Source: CALZKI01 sp045124055
Lineage (GTDB): Bacteria; Bacillota; Clostridia; Lachnospirales; Lachnospiraceae
Assembly (NCBI GenBank): GCA_045124055.1
Contig: JBGVKZ010000055.1
Coordinates: forward strand, 95,750-159,749
Direction of reading: 5' to 3'
Length of the DNA: 64,000 bases
Each line of letters opens with the position of its first letter. Position 1 is the first letter of the stretch. The position numbers and the translations under genes were made by a program. A model generated the notes under the pieces. It was not told the DNA's origin. It searched no databases and was given only the letters and a program-made list of their open reading frames with translations. Shown piece by piece: positions 18,601 to 26,900 of the stretch.

Positions 18601-19625
18601 AAGAAATTTCTATCCAACAAGCGGCGTACAATGAATATATTAAAGAAGCGAATTCTGTTGGTCTTTCAGAATCTTATGCCAAAAAGGTTCGTAATGGCAC
18701 AATTGACATTGAAGATTTCAAGGGAGAAAAAGACGAAGCTCTCGTTGAAAAGATAAAAGAATACGAAAAATGGTATAGCAAGGCTTTAGATTGTCAAGAT
18801 GCAATTGAAGAACTCCGTGAAACCGAAGCTTCTCTCTACGCTCAACGTGTAGAAAATGTCGCTACTCAATATGAAGCCATTCTTGGCGTTATCGAACATG
18901 AAAAGAATATTCTCGATGAGTATATTGCCCAGAACGAAGCTAATGCTCAGTTGGTTAGTGCTAATTATTATGATGCACTTGCAAAAAATGAGAGAAAAAA
19001 CTTAGCAAAACTCGAAGAAGAAAAAGCTAAGATGCTTTCAGAAATGCAAGTTGCAATGAATGCCAAGGATGACGAGGGCAATTATTTAATTACCAAGGGA
19101 AGTCAGAGTTGGTATGAATTAGTTGGTCAAATTGACGAAGTAACTTTAGCAATAGCAGAAGGCGAAACCAGACTTAAAGAATATTCTCAGACCATTCAGC
19201 AACTAAGCTGGGAATCTTTTGACCTACTTCAAGACAAGATTTCTGCTGTGACAGAAGAAGCTTCCTTCTTGATTGAGCTTTTAAGTAGCGATAAGCTGTT
19301 TGAAGATGGTGGTCAGTTAACTGATTCTGGCAAGGCTACTATGGGGCAACATGGCGTTTCTTATAATGCATATATGTATCAAGCAGACCTAGTTGCCGAT
19401 GAAGCTGAAAGGCTTAAGAAACAATTGGCAAGTGACCCATATGATACAGAGCTTGAAGAACGCTATCGTGAAATGATTGCTTTGCAACAGGAATATATCC
19501 TTTCTGCTCAACAAGAAAAGGAAGCAATCAGAGATTTGGTTTCTGAAGGAATTGAATTAGAGATTGAAGCTCTCGAAGAAAGAATTGATAAATATAACGA
19601 AGCTTTAGACAGTCAAAAAGATTAA
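9648..19625 (+). CDS. Giant tape measure protein, exon 1
   Basis: This frame starts at ATG 9648 (AAAGGAG) and encodes 3325 residues before a TAA at 19623-19625, which I place as the first three bases of a group I intron; exon 1 would therefore end at 19622. The protein is largely coiled coil. The segment around nt 12960-14000 (INSAKEYGATLNDVINATTD, ITEVTQDPEKAGNSLKILSL) is the conserved core of phage tape measure proteins. Hydrophobic segments occur near nt 14090 and 14300. Five 27-residue repeats lie at 17346-17750. The C-terminal part has the ALTGELGREIIVTP motif common in this family. Joined to exon 2 it gives about 3740 residues. It sets tail length and is ejected with the DNA. Confidence 0.93.
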   Translation: MNDYRIELGIGLKTDDFAEIKKKINSLEDSSIKLKVDAETTELTRTIKEALNGLSKGSKNALTLDTSKLEGSIGRAARKQVIPELEAQIKELEGLFGGQQATMRKLTTHGKNVGFDIFTDFGDFNSDSAIKKMEAMEKYIDSLKRLAVIDNIKLDGFNEVHKNASELIDDIAGVESAVDKAGDVPDKIKKFFGSGLDVESLSGQLQPIITDLNEIKTAIQSLSSGISVDGLTQSFDRLSDTLERLTSNLSLAKNTLDTGFSNTAPVNNAVKVAQQTGQKIGETVGKSATKSAKQSINLDDVIDEQTLALMNKFSISGDKGSDSFNKIRQALVECRNELNILKNSDIGIDEEVFDTSRAVDKVTDAIANQMRAVNSLGDEYIELANYMTRFNDPTKGNKVRLPDVVKQEQGDDYRSSRGSLGIAFNTERGISFVDFINDLNHELGETISLTNGEAAAMDELLRKVELGRKQRDVAKKSEKYLYDSLSAEEILEQNGINREEIYSDTMSAVDAVNTAERESARVSADTTNTIVQNEERKQRAYQETRRLISDVAQDSIDEVSSKSIDRAFRVDESDSIAFRREMENLVSQWTNAKGELTDIKIDTSTVYDKDTGRHIEKIRQAQITYNNELGETIKKTIALRQIGTEAKIVDGKEMTSPMYGFVEVSGQYSKSLGKTKVQTDAFVKQQKQAVSNLTNQINQLNRAANDQNASRPIKDASHLDTLKNKYNEVISAIQRMGATTTDTFSDEQNNVKSLISDYKSLVSEFKNAENVSTKMKGTDFDSGLEIARNDLEKLKAQAKDFPQITQTIENLDNAIEGVGDASSLNKFNDQLRVARSELAKIKSETVAANRSEKVGINVSGLESKIADLQRISPEVDKFEAEIDGAKVSVQSLLADLKRVNTQSDFSVVNSKWKAFTDAAKVAGIAVSETATKARATLANDIKINIELGNFENEMDAMRTKFNGLSDANVELRTSVESVENAYQEMLKVANANTGDEVADRERLIQAEKEYAAALEKTNNLIKIQARADKAENDKLKLQDNREKFQVKIDAWMAKNSAATKQFGAQLLDLRAKAEKADQVDLNHLEAELYKIDKAADKAGLKMQSFGDQIKSKFKEYMAYFSVAEVFMYVEQGLREMFNTVKEIDTAMTGLYRVTDLTAHQYDTLFNNMINSAKEYGATLNDVINATTDWVRAGFDADVALGMAEVTTMYQHISDLDYDTAAENLITAYNGFKNELNGAFDGDQVAAVEYIADILNELDNNFAVTSAGLGEALKRSASALDLAGNSIQETAGMVTGITEVTQDPEKAGNSLKILSLRLRGMKGQLEELGEETDENVENISKMQGQILNMTGGKVNIFDASGNFRSTYEIMQGIAQIWDNLSSIDQANLLETIAGKHRANEIAALLSNWQNVEAAVKSASEAEGSAAKENAKYIDSIQGRLDKLTTVWQSFANTFMNSDFLKGAISALTTFVEILEKLVDKIGTLGTIGLGAGIFSMFKNKGLFSGILGELSAFGSLSLDVWKSGGKLTNRFKDIGKAAGMAGGSIASKFTGSLSGWIGIAGLAITVISGFVTAIKNAKEEEARLRQETIETSNEFLEASSSFEQAYIKYSGKTSLTAEEESELESAIKGTVDALGDKSSALQSVVNSSNDYLENLEKIKDAELEEAARKAKEKRDAAELELKDAAIGWIASDGSEVNITGSDAKAIGILSSVGKEFWDTKVNEARGETVWSGLRLDANAGTDEIIEYYNVLVKCQEALSDAGLIETSEYKTITSAIGKMSDAIATYTSGVYDAAKAQYQLQNGIPKTAEEYLEMRKHILNEVGGTLDERMNIANTLDTEYGKYFDLTDAKVQVHKLVGIIDAWGWGNKDGTNEIGTVETLLNMRTAVNNNECTVGQYMSQFNKVQDMIRPYSSKEKELVNTAFGLDTDAIKQQYDDMKKYLLRLAPNEEGYGGRIENFLNSLTANELSAIISLKTEIDWENASPKQIREQIEKEVTLIEAISFTVDLELETEKLENLTTAVSESLSGAGLGTTSMSLVEDMFGDLDSYDPTKLFEHTANGIRMNSEEFRKLNAEYKKENIDGLEGKMDALGERYNQTREGLSDLTYGSKEYNDKLRDLNNIEDQINATEKLASQYRGLASAYQSWQRAESAGSQRDMYEGMIEGFENVDDEISRGWLDDGTIEFLRLIKGENLSATATTKQLKEAYQSLDDTIKNTTYSVRDFFTVDEDGNSTNTGVYNFLDAIGQLEEEKFGGKDVVKRDKDGNIIAFDFKIAGGDEAIADALGISEELVQIMVRAADDAGFVVSMDGTYQQLDTLKDKAQEAADKLKELKITNFEFNINTGSEKSVQDQYKEALDIWAEFKKNKNKDGTVNMSVEGAEQAFTLVSTLQSMVDRLSEPVYMELDATQVEKDMQTPLSKLQEYERLTQQENQLKLKGTDTSEIDKSQEEIIDYFEGLKPEIKAELGIKDLSREEIQAKVEAGEIEIPATIDLQVEMNNTLRDMVNVSLYNAGVIDEEELKKRVDVEVYAENVDTSDVDEKTKEEVEKKKAEARKANVEIIAETVGIEDVDDLSSKLKGLDDKTIQAIAEVLGQIDIDKLKNTIAKLDNKEVEAIAKAIGQGDVDALKTAISGLDPTYVQAIAEAFGYDDVQDLQNAIGNMDGNTVQAVAQALGITDVESLQTVIDNMQGNTVDAKVNTDGQANKIYTLQDVIDGLKGKTVDIVTNVKKVFSTIVSGGSTRNDSNGFSDVNGTANVNGTTGRAFSQGNWRTKKSETALTGELGREIIVTPQNRWYTVGDRGAEFVNIPRGSIVFNHKQTEELFRNGKVTSGGGRAKALDGGTAFAEGTAFASGSKGFGGIGKVVGDAVKKVVDSAKKSVKKTADKVASNVKNAVKNTSKKSDSPKSSYSGSKGNDGGSGGGVGKVEGNSVGSDKDKDEFEDTFDWVEIKISRIERVIDQLDQKANNVYKSWSSRNKALADEIGKVGEEISIQQAAYNEYIKEANSVGLSESYAKKVRNGTIDIEDFKGEKDEALVEKIKEYEKWYSKALDCQDAIEELRETEASLYAQRVENVATQYEAILGVIEHEKNILDEYIAQNEANAQLVSANYYDALAKNERKNLAKLEEEKAKMLSEMQVAMNAKDDEGNYLITKGSQSWYELVGQIDEVTLAIAEGETRLKEYSQTIQQLSWESFDLLQDKISAVTEEASFLIELLSSDKLFEDGGQLTDSGKATMGQHGVSYNAYMYQADLVADEAERLKKQLASDPYDTELEERYREMIALQQEYILSAQQEKEAIRDLVSEGIELEIEALEERIDKYNEALDSQKD
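17346..17750 (+). repeat. Five 27-residue tandem repeats within the tape measure protein
   Basis: Units of 81 bases encode a pattern DV..L...I..LD...VqAIAeA.G.. repeated about five times, the last one degenerate. Length-ruler proteins tolerate gain or loss of such units, which would change tail length in small steps. Confidence 0.7.
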
Positions 19626-19800
19626 CAAACTTATAGAACTCTATGAGTTTGATAGTCCGCTATATTTCGAAAGATTTATAGTGTATTGCTTTGAATTGCT
19701 GGAAAATCCTTAGAGCTTTGTGAACTACAACATGGCTAGTAATAGCGAGTGTGAATGTTTGAAAATCACAAAGATTGGACAATCAGCAGCCAAGCTCCTA

Positions 19801-19829
19801 TTGACAAAATAGAATTATTTTGATATAAT
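19801..19829 (+). promoter_or_regulatory. Perfect consensus promoter inside the group I intron
   Basis: TTGACA (19801-19806), a 17-base spacer and TATAAT (19824-19829) match the vegetative sigma consensus exactly. The element lies in the loop of a perfect 8-bp stem (CTCCTATT at 19795-19802 with AATAGGAG at 19829-19836), between the Q and R elements, so it occupies a peripheral loop of the ribozyme. It would transcribe the endonuclease gene at 20092. Confidence 0.8.
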
Positions 19830-20049
19830 AATAGGAGAAGGTTCAACGACCATCGGCTGAAATGCCGTTAGAGGGAAGTCCCTCGAAGTGGAGCACACCT
19901 AAGTTTTATAACTAATAATGTTATAGATATGGTGAATGATATGGTCTGCACTCTATTGAAAGATGGAGAAAATTTATTAGTTTATTCTAATAAAATCTAT
20001 AGGGTTTAACGAACCTTTATAAATAAAAAATTGTTTAAGAATTTAATTA

Positions 20050-20076
20050 TAAAATTAAAATTAAAATTAAAATTAA
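20050..20076 (+). repeat. AAAATT short tandem repeat before the intron endonuclease
   Basis: Four to five copies of the hexamer AAAATT precede the ribosome site. Slippage here could change leader length; no coding effect is expected. Confidence 0.6.
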
Positions 20077-20091
20077 AGTGAGGTGAGAAAA

Positions 20092-21384
20092 ATGAAAAAG
20101 AAAACGCATGAAGAATATGTTGCTGAATTGGCTATAAAGAATCCTGCCGTAGAAGTTGTTGGAAGATATGTTGATGCAAAAACTAAAATTGAGCATCATT
20201 GTTTGTTGCATGATGTTTATTGGGATACTCAACCAATTAACGCATTACTTGGTCGTGGTTGTAAATTATGTGGAAAGGAAAGACTTCACAATTATCATCA
20301 AAAGACTACGGAGCAGTACATTATGGAACTTCGTGAGGTTAATCCATTTGTTATTCCAAAAGAATCATACATTGATTCTCATACTCCAATACTACACGAA
20401 TGTACAATTCATAATATTGAATGGAACATTTCACCGACAAGTGCGCTTCAAGGATGCGGGTGCCATCAATGTAAGAGCGATAAAATTAGAAACAGACTTT
20501 CTAAAACGCATAAACAGTATCTTGAAGAATTGAAAGATATAAACCCAAATATTGAACCAATTGAACAATATATTGGTGCGAATATTCCAATATTGCATAA
20601 GTGTTTGATTGATGAATATGAATGGAACGCAACTCCTGCAAATGTTCTTTGTGGTTGTGGATGTCCCAAGTGTGGTCAAAGATTTAAAAGAACACACGAT
20701 GATTATGTACGAGATGTATATGAAATCAATTCTGATATTGAAGTAATTGGTGTATTTAGTGGATTGCAGACTCCTATTTTGCATAAATGTAAAAAACATA
20801 ATATAGAGTGGATGGCGTATCCAGAGTTTATATTAAGGGGATGCGGTTGTCGTGAATGTGGAAATGAAAAAATTAAAGAAAAACTTGGAAAAACACATGA
20901 GCAATATGTTCAAGAATTAAAAGAAGTAAACCCAGATGTTGAAGTTCTTGGCGTTTATATCAATAGTGTAACTCCTATATTGCATAAATGTCTTATAGAT
21001 GGCTATGAGTGGTACACCGCTCCTACAACTATGTTAAGGTGTGGTTGTCCGCAATGTAATGAAAGCTCAGGCGAAAGGCAAATTCGACAATGGTTAAAGA
21101 AACATAATATTACATATGTATATCAAATGCTTTTTGCTAATTGTCGTGATGTTAGACCTCTACCATTCGATTTTTATTTATCAGAATTAAATATCTGTAT
21201 TGAATATGACGGAGTTCAACATTTTGAACCAATTGATTATTTCGGTGGTCAAGAATCTCTTGAATATACACAAAAACACGACATAATTAAAAATCAATAT
21301 TGTGTAGAGAATAATATTAAGCTCATTCGCATTCCTTATTTTAAGGATGTTGAAGAAGAATTAAACAATTTTTTATTTATTTAA
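20092..21384 (+). CDS. Intron-encoded homing endonuclease with Cys-rich repeats and Vsr/EDxHD-like nuclease domain
   Basis: About 430 residues from ATG 20092, preceded by GAGGTGAG; a GTG at 20083 overlaps that ribosome site. Residues 4-330 are five to six repeats of about 65 residues with the pattern THEQYVQELKEVNPDVEVLG...TPILHKC...EW...P...L.GCGCP.C, each ending in a CxC..C cluster that probably binds zinc and contacts DNA. The C-terminus (CIEYDGVQHFEP, then KNQYCVENNIKLIRIPY) is the very-short-patch-repair-like nuclease fold seen in phage homing enzymes. It should cut intron-less tape measure alleles. Both the promoter at 19801 and read-through could express it. Confidence 0.85.
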   Translation: MKKKTHEEYVAELAIKNPAVEVVGRYVDAKTKIEHHCLLHDVYWDTQPINALLGRGCKLCGKERLHNYHQKTTEQYIMELREVNPFVIPKESYIDSHTPILHECTIHNIEWNISPTSALQGCGCHQCKSDKIRNRLSKTHKQYLEELKDINPNIEPIEQYIGANIPILHKCLIDEYEWNATPANVLCGCGCPKCGQRFKRTHDDYVRDVYEINSDIEVIGVFSGLQTPILHKCKKHNIEWMAYPEFILRGCGCRECGNEKIKEKLGKTHEQYVQELKEVNPDVEVLGVYINSVTPILHKCLIDGYEWYTAPTTMLRCGCPQCNESSGERQIRQWLKKHNITYVYQMLFANCRDVRPLPFDFYLSELNICIEYDGVQHFEPIDYFGGQESLEYTQKHDIIKNQYCVENNIKLIRIPYFKDVEEELNNFLFI

Positions 21385-21401
21385 TATAGTAATACATATG
21401 G

Positions 21402-22649
21402 TTATACAATTATCAACGCAAAATTCTTGATATTAATAAGGAAATCTCTAGTTTAGAGAAGCAACAATCTGCTTATCAAGGCGACGATAGCGAGGAAGCA
21501 AAGCAGAAGTTACAACAAATTTCTGTCGAACTCGAAAGTTCTCGCCGTGACCTTGAAGAAACAGAATACGACAAATATATATCCGATACTCAGCAAATGT
21601 TGGATGATTTGTCATTACAGTATTCTGAAATTCTGAATACTCGCCTTGATAATCTTGATGCCCTCGTCGCAGATATGATTACACAAATCAACACAGATGC
21701 TAATTCCATAAGTACTACTCTTTCTGAAAAGGCTGAGTCTGTTGGTTATACTTTGTCAGAGTCCATGAAGACCATATGGGATAACAATACAACGGATACA
21801 ACCAATGTAATTACGAATTATGGTGAGAAGTTTACGACAGCTCAAACGACAACCAATAATGCTCTTGGAACAATCAATACAAATTTGCAGAACATGATTG
21901 GTCAGTTGAATAAATTGGCTAAAACCAATGTAAAATCTGCAAGTATTTCTTCGGTGGCTAATTCTGAGAAAGCAAAACCTGCCAAGAAAGAACAAACTAA
22001 AAAAGAACAATCTAAGGAGCCAACCAAAACTATTAAAGTTGGTGGAAAGATTAACGCCAAAGGCGCTCAGATTTATGACTATGCTGGTGACAAATCTGGT
22101 GAACGTCAGTTATTCAGAAATGACCCAGTTTATAAAGTTCTTAAAACTGAAGGAAATTGGTTGCAAGTTCGTTGGCACAAGTTGTCAAAGGGCATAACTG
22201 GTTGGTTTAAAAAGGGCGATGTCAAGGCTCTGGCAACTGGTGCGAGAAGAATCGCATCTGATGAAATTGCTTGGACACAAGAAAAAGGTCAAGAATTTAT
22301 TGTTCGTCCGTCTGATGGTGCAATTCTTACTCCTGTCGCAAAGGGTGACAGCGTTCTCACTTCTACTGCAAGTGGCAATATATGGAATATGGCTAACAAC
22401 CCAGCAGAATTTATTAGGGATAATTTGAACTTGGGCACTGCCGATGTGCCTAATAATTCTACTGTTAGCAATAATATTACTCAACACTTCGAGAACATCA
22501 CCTTTAGTATGCCCAATGTGCATGGCTATAATGACTTGTTGACAGAAATGCAACGAGACCCGAAGTTTGAAAAGCTTGTTCTCTCAATGACTATTGATAG
22601 AATTGCAGGAAGAAGTTCTTTGGCAAAGGGAAAATCTATTCGTAATTAA
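21402..22649 (+). CDS. Tape measure protein, exon 2 (C-terminal 415 residues)
   Basis: The frame is open from 21393 but holds no start codon near the intron end; splicing at 21401/21402 joins it in frame to exon 1. It begins LYNYQRKILDINKEISSLEK and continues the coiled coil seen at the end of exon 1 (IDKYNEALDSQKD), which strongly supports one split protein. Next comes a linker rich in Lys and Glu, an SH3-like module (GGKINAKGAQIYDYAGD to GWFKKGDVKAL) and a second copy of the tape-measure end motif (GQEFIVRPSDGAILTPVAKG). A hairpin terminator follows at 22710. A start at ATG 21597 would lose the coiled coil and has no ribosome site. Confidence 0.85.
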   Translation, partial: LYNYQRKILDINKEISSLEKQQSAYQGDDSEEAKQKLQQISVELESSRRDLEETEYDKYISDTQQMLDDLSLQYSEILNTRLDNLDALVADMITQINTDANSISTTLSEKAESVGYTLSESMKTIWDNNTTDTTNVITNYGEKFTTAQTTTNNALGTINTNLQNMIGQLNKLAKTNVKSASISSVANSEKAKPAKKEQTKKEQSKEPTKTIKVGGKINAKGAQIYDYAGDKSGERQLFRNDPVYKVLKTEGNWLQVRWHKLSKGITGWFKKGDVKALATGARRIASDEIAWTQEKGQEFIVRPSDGAILTPVAKGDSVLTSTASGNIWNMANNPAEFIRDNLNLGTADVPNNSTVSNNITQHFENITFSMPNVHGYNDLLTEMQRDPKFEKLVLSMTIDRIAGRSSLAKGKSIRN

Positions 22650-22709
22650 ATAGTCGGGCTAGAGACTTAAAACCTATCCAAGTGTAGAGTAAACTACGAA
22701 AAATCAAAT

Positions 22710-22748
22710 GGGAGGCAGAAATATATCTGCCTCCCACCTTCTATTTTT
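22710..22748 (+). terminator. Hairpin terminator after tape measure gene
   Basis: A perfect 10-bp stem (GGGAGGCAGA at 22710-22719, TCTGCCTCCC at 22726-22735) with a 6-base loop is followed by a T-rich tail ending in TTTTT. Confidence 0.75.
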
Positions 22749-22760
22749 GAGGTGTATGAA

Positions 22761-23063
22761 ATGAATGAAAAGAGTTATAAGAAAAGGTTGGATTTTCAAC
22801 AAAAGATGATTTCAAGACAATCAGAACAGATTGAAGATTTGAAATTACAAAATGAAAAATTGAAGTTGGAACTTCAAGAAAAAGATAAGATAATTGCCTC
22901 TGTTGAACCCATGAGAAAAGAATTAGCTAAGAATGTTTCCGAATCCAAAAGGTACAAAGAAGAATTCAAGGCATTGGTTCAAGAAGTTAGGAAAATGAAA
23001 GACATTGTAAATAAAGGCGTTTACAAAGGAAGATGGAAGATTGTAAAATTCCTTATTAGATAA
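22761..23063 (+). CDS. Small coiled-coil phage protein
   Basis: A 100-residue protein from ATG 22761 with GAGGTG upstream; the longer GTG 22752 version overlaps that site. It is almost entirely a charged coiled coil (residues 10-75, heptads such as QIEDLKLQNEKLKLELQEKD) with a basic C-terminus (GRWKIVKFLIR). It lies between the tape measure and distal tail genes. A structural or assembly role is inferred from position. Confidence 0.6.
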   Translation: MNEKSYKKRLDFQQKMISRQSEQIEDLKLQNEKLKLELQEKDKIIASVEPMRKELAKNVSESKRYKEEFKALVQEVRKMKDIVNKGVYKGRWKIVKFLIR

Positions 23064-23098
23064 TAACAATATAAATTAGAAAGTAGGTGATGAAGAAA

Positions 23099-23896
23099 AT
23101 GAGGGCATATGATTTTGAATATGACGGAATTAATTTGAGTGATAAAGGATTTATTTTGTGCAATTTTGGTGGTTCAAAAGGATTAGAAACAGTGTCCGAT
23201 GGTTGCCAAATTACATTCAACACGGTGCCAGCTTTAGGTGGCACTAAGAATCATTTAATGAACACTGAATATGAAGAGTGTTTGGAAGATGTATGGCAAA
23301 TTTGTAAATATTCTTGTAATGGCGACATTCAAGAAATAACTGAAACCGAGCATAGACAAATTACAAAATGGCTCAACAGAAAGAGATTTTTAAACCTAAA
23401 GATACTTGACGAATCTCATATAGATTTATACTATGAAGCTTCCTTTAATGTTAGTAAAATTGAAATTGATGGCAAGCTGTTTGGTTTTGAGCTTGAAGTG
23501 CGTACAAATGCTCCTTTTGCATATCAAGACATGAGAATAATTAATATCAAAAACCTTGAAGCAAATGGCAAGCACTCTATTAATGACACTTCTCACGAAG
23601 AAGGATATATTTACCCTAAAACTGAAATCGTAGTAAATGCAGATGGCAATCTCAATATACACAACGCTATTGAAGATAGAAATACTTATATTGCCAATGT
23701 CTCTGCTGGCGAAATTATCACTATGGATTATCCCGTTATTCAGTCTTCTGATTCATCACATAATATACAAAATGACTTTAACTGGAATTTCTTTAGAGTG
23801 GCTAATACTTATAAAAACAGCAGGAATGATTTAACCATTTCCCTCCCCTGTTCTATCAAAATTGAATACTCACCCATTGTTAAAGTTGGTCTATAA
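23099..23896 (+). CDS. Distal tail protein (Dit-like)
   Basis: A 265-residue protein; ATG 23099 is preferred because AGGTGA lies eight bases upstream, giving the N-terminus MRAYDFEYDGINLSD that is typical for Dit proteins. The N-terminal beta domain (residues 1-130, with TFNTVPALGGTKNH and ITKWLNRKRFLNLKI) resembles the Dit ring domain; the C-terminal part is a beta-sandwich. Dit forms the hexameric hub joining the tail tube to the baseplate or tip. Its place after the tape measure and before the Tal-like gene is the classic order. Confidence 0.8.
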   Translation: MRAYDFEYDGINLSDKGFILCNFGGSKGLETVSDGCQITFNTVPALGGTKNHLMNTEYEECLEDVWQICKYSCNGDIQEITETEHRQITKWLNRKRFLNLKILDESHIDLYYEASFNVSKIEIDGKLFGFELEVRTNAPFAYQDMRIINIKNLEANGKHSINDTSHEEGYIYPKTEIVVNADGNLNIHNAIEDRNTYIANVSAGEIITMDYPVIQSSDSSHNIQNDFNWNFFRVANTYKNSRNDLTISLPCSIKIEYSPIVKVGL

Positions 23897-23908
23897 GGTG
23901 GTGGAGTT

Positions 23909-26900
23909 ATGGCGATTGACATTAAATTTGATTTAGTTAACAATCCAGAGCCACCCACTATAATTTTGGCGAACAGAAATGGAAATAAACTTGGACAGCT
24001 AAAGGTAAATGCTGAGAGCATTGGGCTAATTGACAGGTTTAATGATGCTTCTGAATTTTCTTTTACAATAAATAAATATATAGATGACAAACTTACTCCA
24101 TTATGGGATAAGGTTGTAGATTTTAAACTTGTTTATTGTAAAGAGTGGGATATGTGGTTTGAAATCAAACTCGACCTCGACGAATCAACTGAAACTGTTA
24201 AGACAGTATTTTGTACTCAGTTGGGTCAAGCCGAATTGTCTCAGATTATGCTTTATGGCATTGAGATTAACACTGAAGATGATATTGCAAGAGATGATTA
24301 TAAAATCAGCATTTTATATGACGAAAATGACCCTGAAGCATCTATACTAAGTAGATTATTAAAGGATAAAGCTCCGCATTATTCTATCGCATATGTCTCA
24401 CCTACCATTGCCAAAATACAAAGAAGTTTTTCTTTTGATGGCACTTCCATTCTTGACGCATTCGAAGAAATTGCGGAAGAAATAGGATGTGTATTTCAGT
24501 ATTATGCTGGTATTGAAAACGGGAGATTGCAGAGAAAGATAGCTGTTCATGATTTGCAACAGAGTTGTAATGATTGTGGACACAGAGGCGAATTTACGGA
24601 TAAATGTCCTAAATGTGACAGTGCAAATATAACAAATGGATATGGAGAAGACACTTTAATTTTTGTTACTTCTGACGAATTGGCTTCCGAAGGTATTCAA
24701 TTAGTTACCGATACCGATTCGGTTAAGAACTGTTTCAAGCTTGAAGCTGGTGACGATTTGATGACCGCTACTGTTCGCAACTGTAATCCAAATGGAACAG
24801 ATTATATTTGGTGCCTTTCCAATAGTCTCAAAGAAGATATGTCCAACAAATTGGTTGAAAAATTAGAATCTTATGATAGATTATATAGGCAATATCATAG
24901 CGAATACGTTTCTGATTTAGACACAGAACTGTTGAATAATTACAATTCTCTCGTAGAGAAGTATTCTGCTTATAATAAGGATTTACAGACAATTGCAACA
25001 CCGATTATGGGTTATTCTAATTTAATGAATGCCTACTATAACACAATTGATTTATCTTTGTATCTTGAGTCTGGTCTTATGCCCAGTGTTGAAATGAGCG
25101 ACACAAGCGCAGAAGAACAAGTTGCTTTATTGACTACCTCTTCCCTCTCCCCTGTTGCTGTTGCAGATGTAAGCATTGTTTCTTTGTCTACGGCTAACAG
25201 CGCAGTTTTGGCAATGGCAAAAACTATTGTTAGGTCAACATATAAAATAGAAATAAAAACGTCTGAACTTTATGACAGTGGCAATACAAGATATTGGAAA
25301 GGCAAATTTGTTGTCACCAATTATTCTGACGAAGAAGACATTGCTGAAAGCGATGAAATTTCTGTAGAGCTAAATGATGATTTAGAAACGGTTACTAAGC
25401 AAAAAATAGATAAAGTTTTAAACAAAGAGAATACGGATGATTTTAGTATCACTGGATTATTCGAAAAGGAATATGACGATTTTTGTGTAGAATTAAAAAG
25501 GTATGCATTGAATCCTTTGACCAGTTTTCATGATGCTTGCCAAGCTTGCATTGACATCTTAATAGAGCAAGGCGTTGGGAATGGCAATAGTTGGTCTGAT
25601 GATGAAGAAGGCTCTGAAGGCAACCTATATGAAAAATTATATCTGCCCTATTACAACAAGCTAAAGGCTATCGAAGCAGAAATAAAAATCAGAGAAGATG
25701 AAATAAGTGTCATCTCTGGTGCGTATGATAACGATGGCGATTTGATTACCAATGGATTGCAGTCGTGTATTGAAGAATGTAGAAATAAAATTCAAAATAT
25801 TCTTAACTTTAAAGACTACTTGGGCGATGAATTATGGTTAGAGTTCTGTGCTTATCGCAGAGAAGATAAGTATTCAAATGATAATTATATTTCCGATGGG
25901 CTAAATAATGCTGAACTTTTTAAAAAGGCAAAAGAGTTTTTTGAAGTTGCAGAAAACGAAATTTATAAGTCTTCTGAGTTACAACACTCTATTTCTACCA
26001 CATTAAACAATTTATTGGCTATTCCAAAATTCAAACAACTGGTTAAATCTTTTAAGGTTGGTAATTGGATTAGGGTTCAAGTTGATAATAGAATATTCAA
26101 GCTTAGACTATTAGAATATGAAATAGATTTTGGGAGTTTTGAGAATATTCCTGTCGAATTTTCAGATGTAACTAAAGTTAAAAACGGAATTACAGATGTA
26201 GAGAGCATTTTGTCGCAAGCTTCTTCTATGGCTACGTCTTATGATTCGGTTCAAAGACAAGCCAACCAAGGAGACAAAGCAAAAAATACACTTGAACAAT
26301 GGATTTCAGACGGATTGAACTCTGCGCTTGTTCAAATACAAAGCAATGATAGCGAAGATATTATATTTACGAAACATGGTTTATTAGGTCGTTCGTATGA
26401 TGATATTACTGGGACATATGCTCCTGAACAATTAAGGTTAACACATAATATTATAGCTTATACAGACGATGAATGGAAAACGGTTAGACAAGCCATTGGT
26501 AAGCATGAGTATATCCTATATGACAAAGACGAAAATAAGTTCATTAATAAAATAGGATACGGTATGAATGCTGATTTTGTAACCGCTGGTGTCGTTAGTG
26601 GTTCACAAATAATTGGTGGTGATATCTATTCGGACAATTACTCTGTTACAGATAGAACTGGTTCTTATTTGAATTTAAGAGATGGAACATTTAGCTTTGG
26701 CGGTGGCGCTCTTAGATTTGAAGGCGGAGAGTTGTTGATTAGTTCTCCCAATGTTGTAACAAAAAATGAAGTCACAGAAATTAATGAGAATTATTTGAAA
26801 ACAACAACTGTTTACGCAGAGGGATTACAAGTTAAGGCGGCTAATATCCAAGAAAAATTAACTGCGTCTCAAATAAACACTACTGGTCTAATTGCCGAAA

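Larger units (their letters stand above)
19623..21401 (+). mobile_element. Group I intron interrupting the tape measure gene
   Basis: The intron is recognised by its core elements in order: P (AATTGCTGGAAAA near 19694), Q (AATCAGCAGCCAAGC near 19781), R (GTTCAACGACCAT at about 19841) and S (ATATGGTCTGC at about 19938). The P4 pairing GCUG/CAGC and the P7 pairing GACCAU/AUGGUC are both perfect. The predicted 5' splice follows the U of GAT at 19622, and the intron begins UAAC, like other phage introns. Ending at G21401 restores the frame exactly into LYNYQRK of exon 2. An endonuclease gene occupies the downstream half. Length is 1779 bases. Exact ends are inferred from frame and group I rules. 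Confidence 0.88.

Noticed and set aside
21597..22649. An independent gene starting at ATG 21597
   Set aside because: The frame is open upstream to the intron end and continues the coiled coil of exon 1; there is no ribosome site at this ATG.
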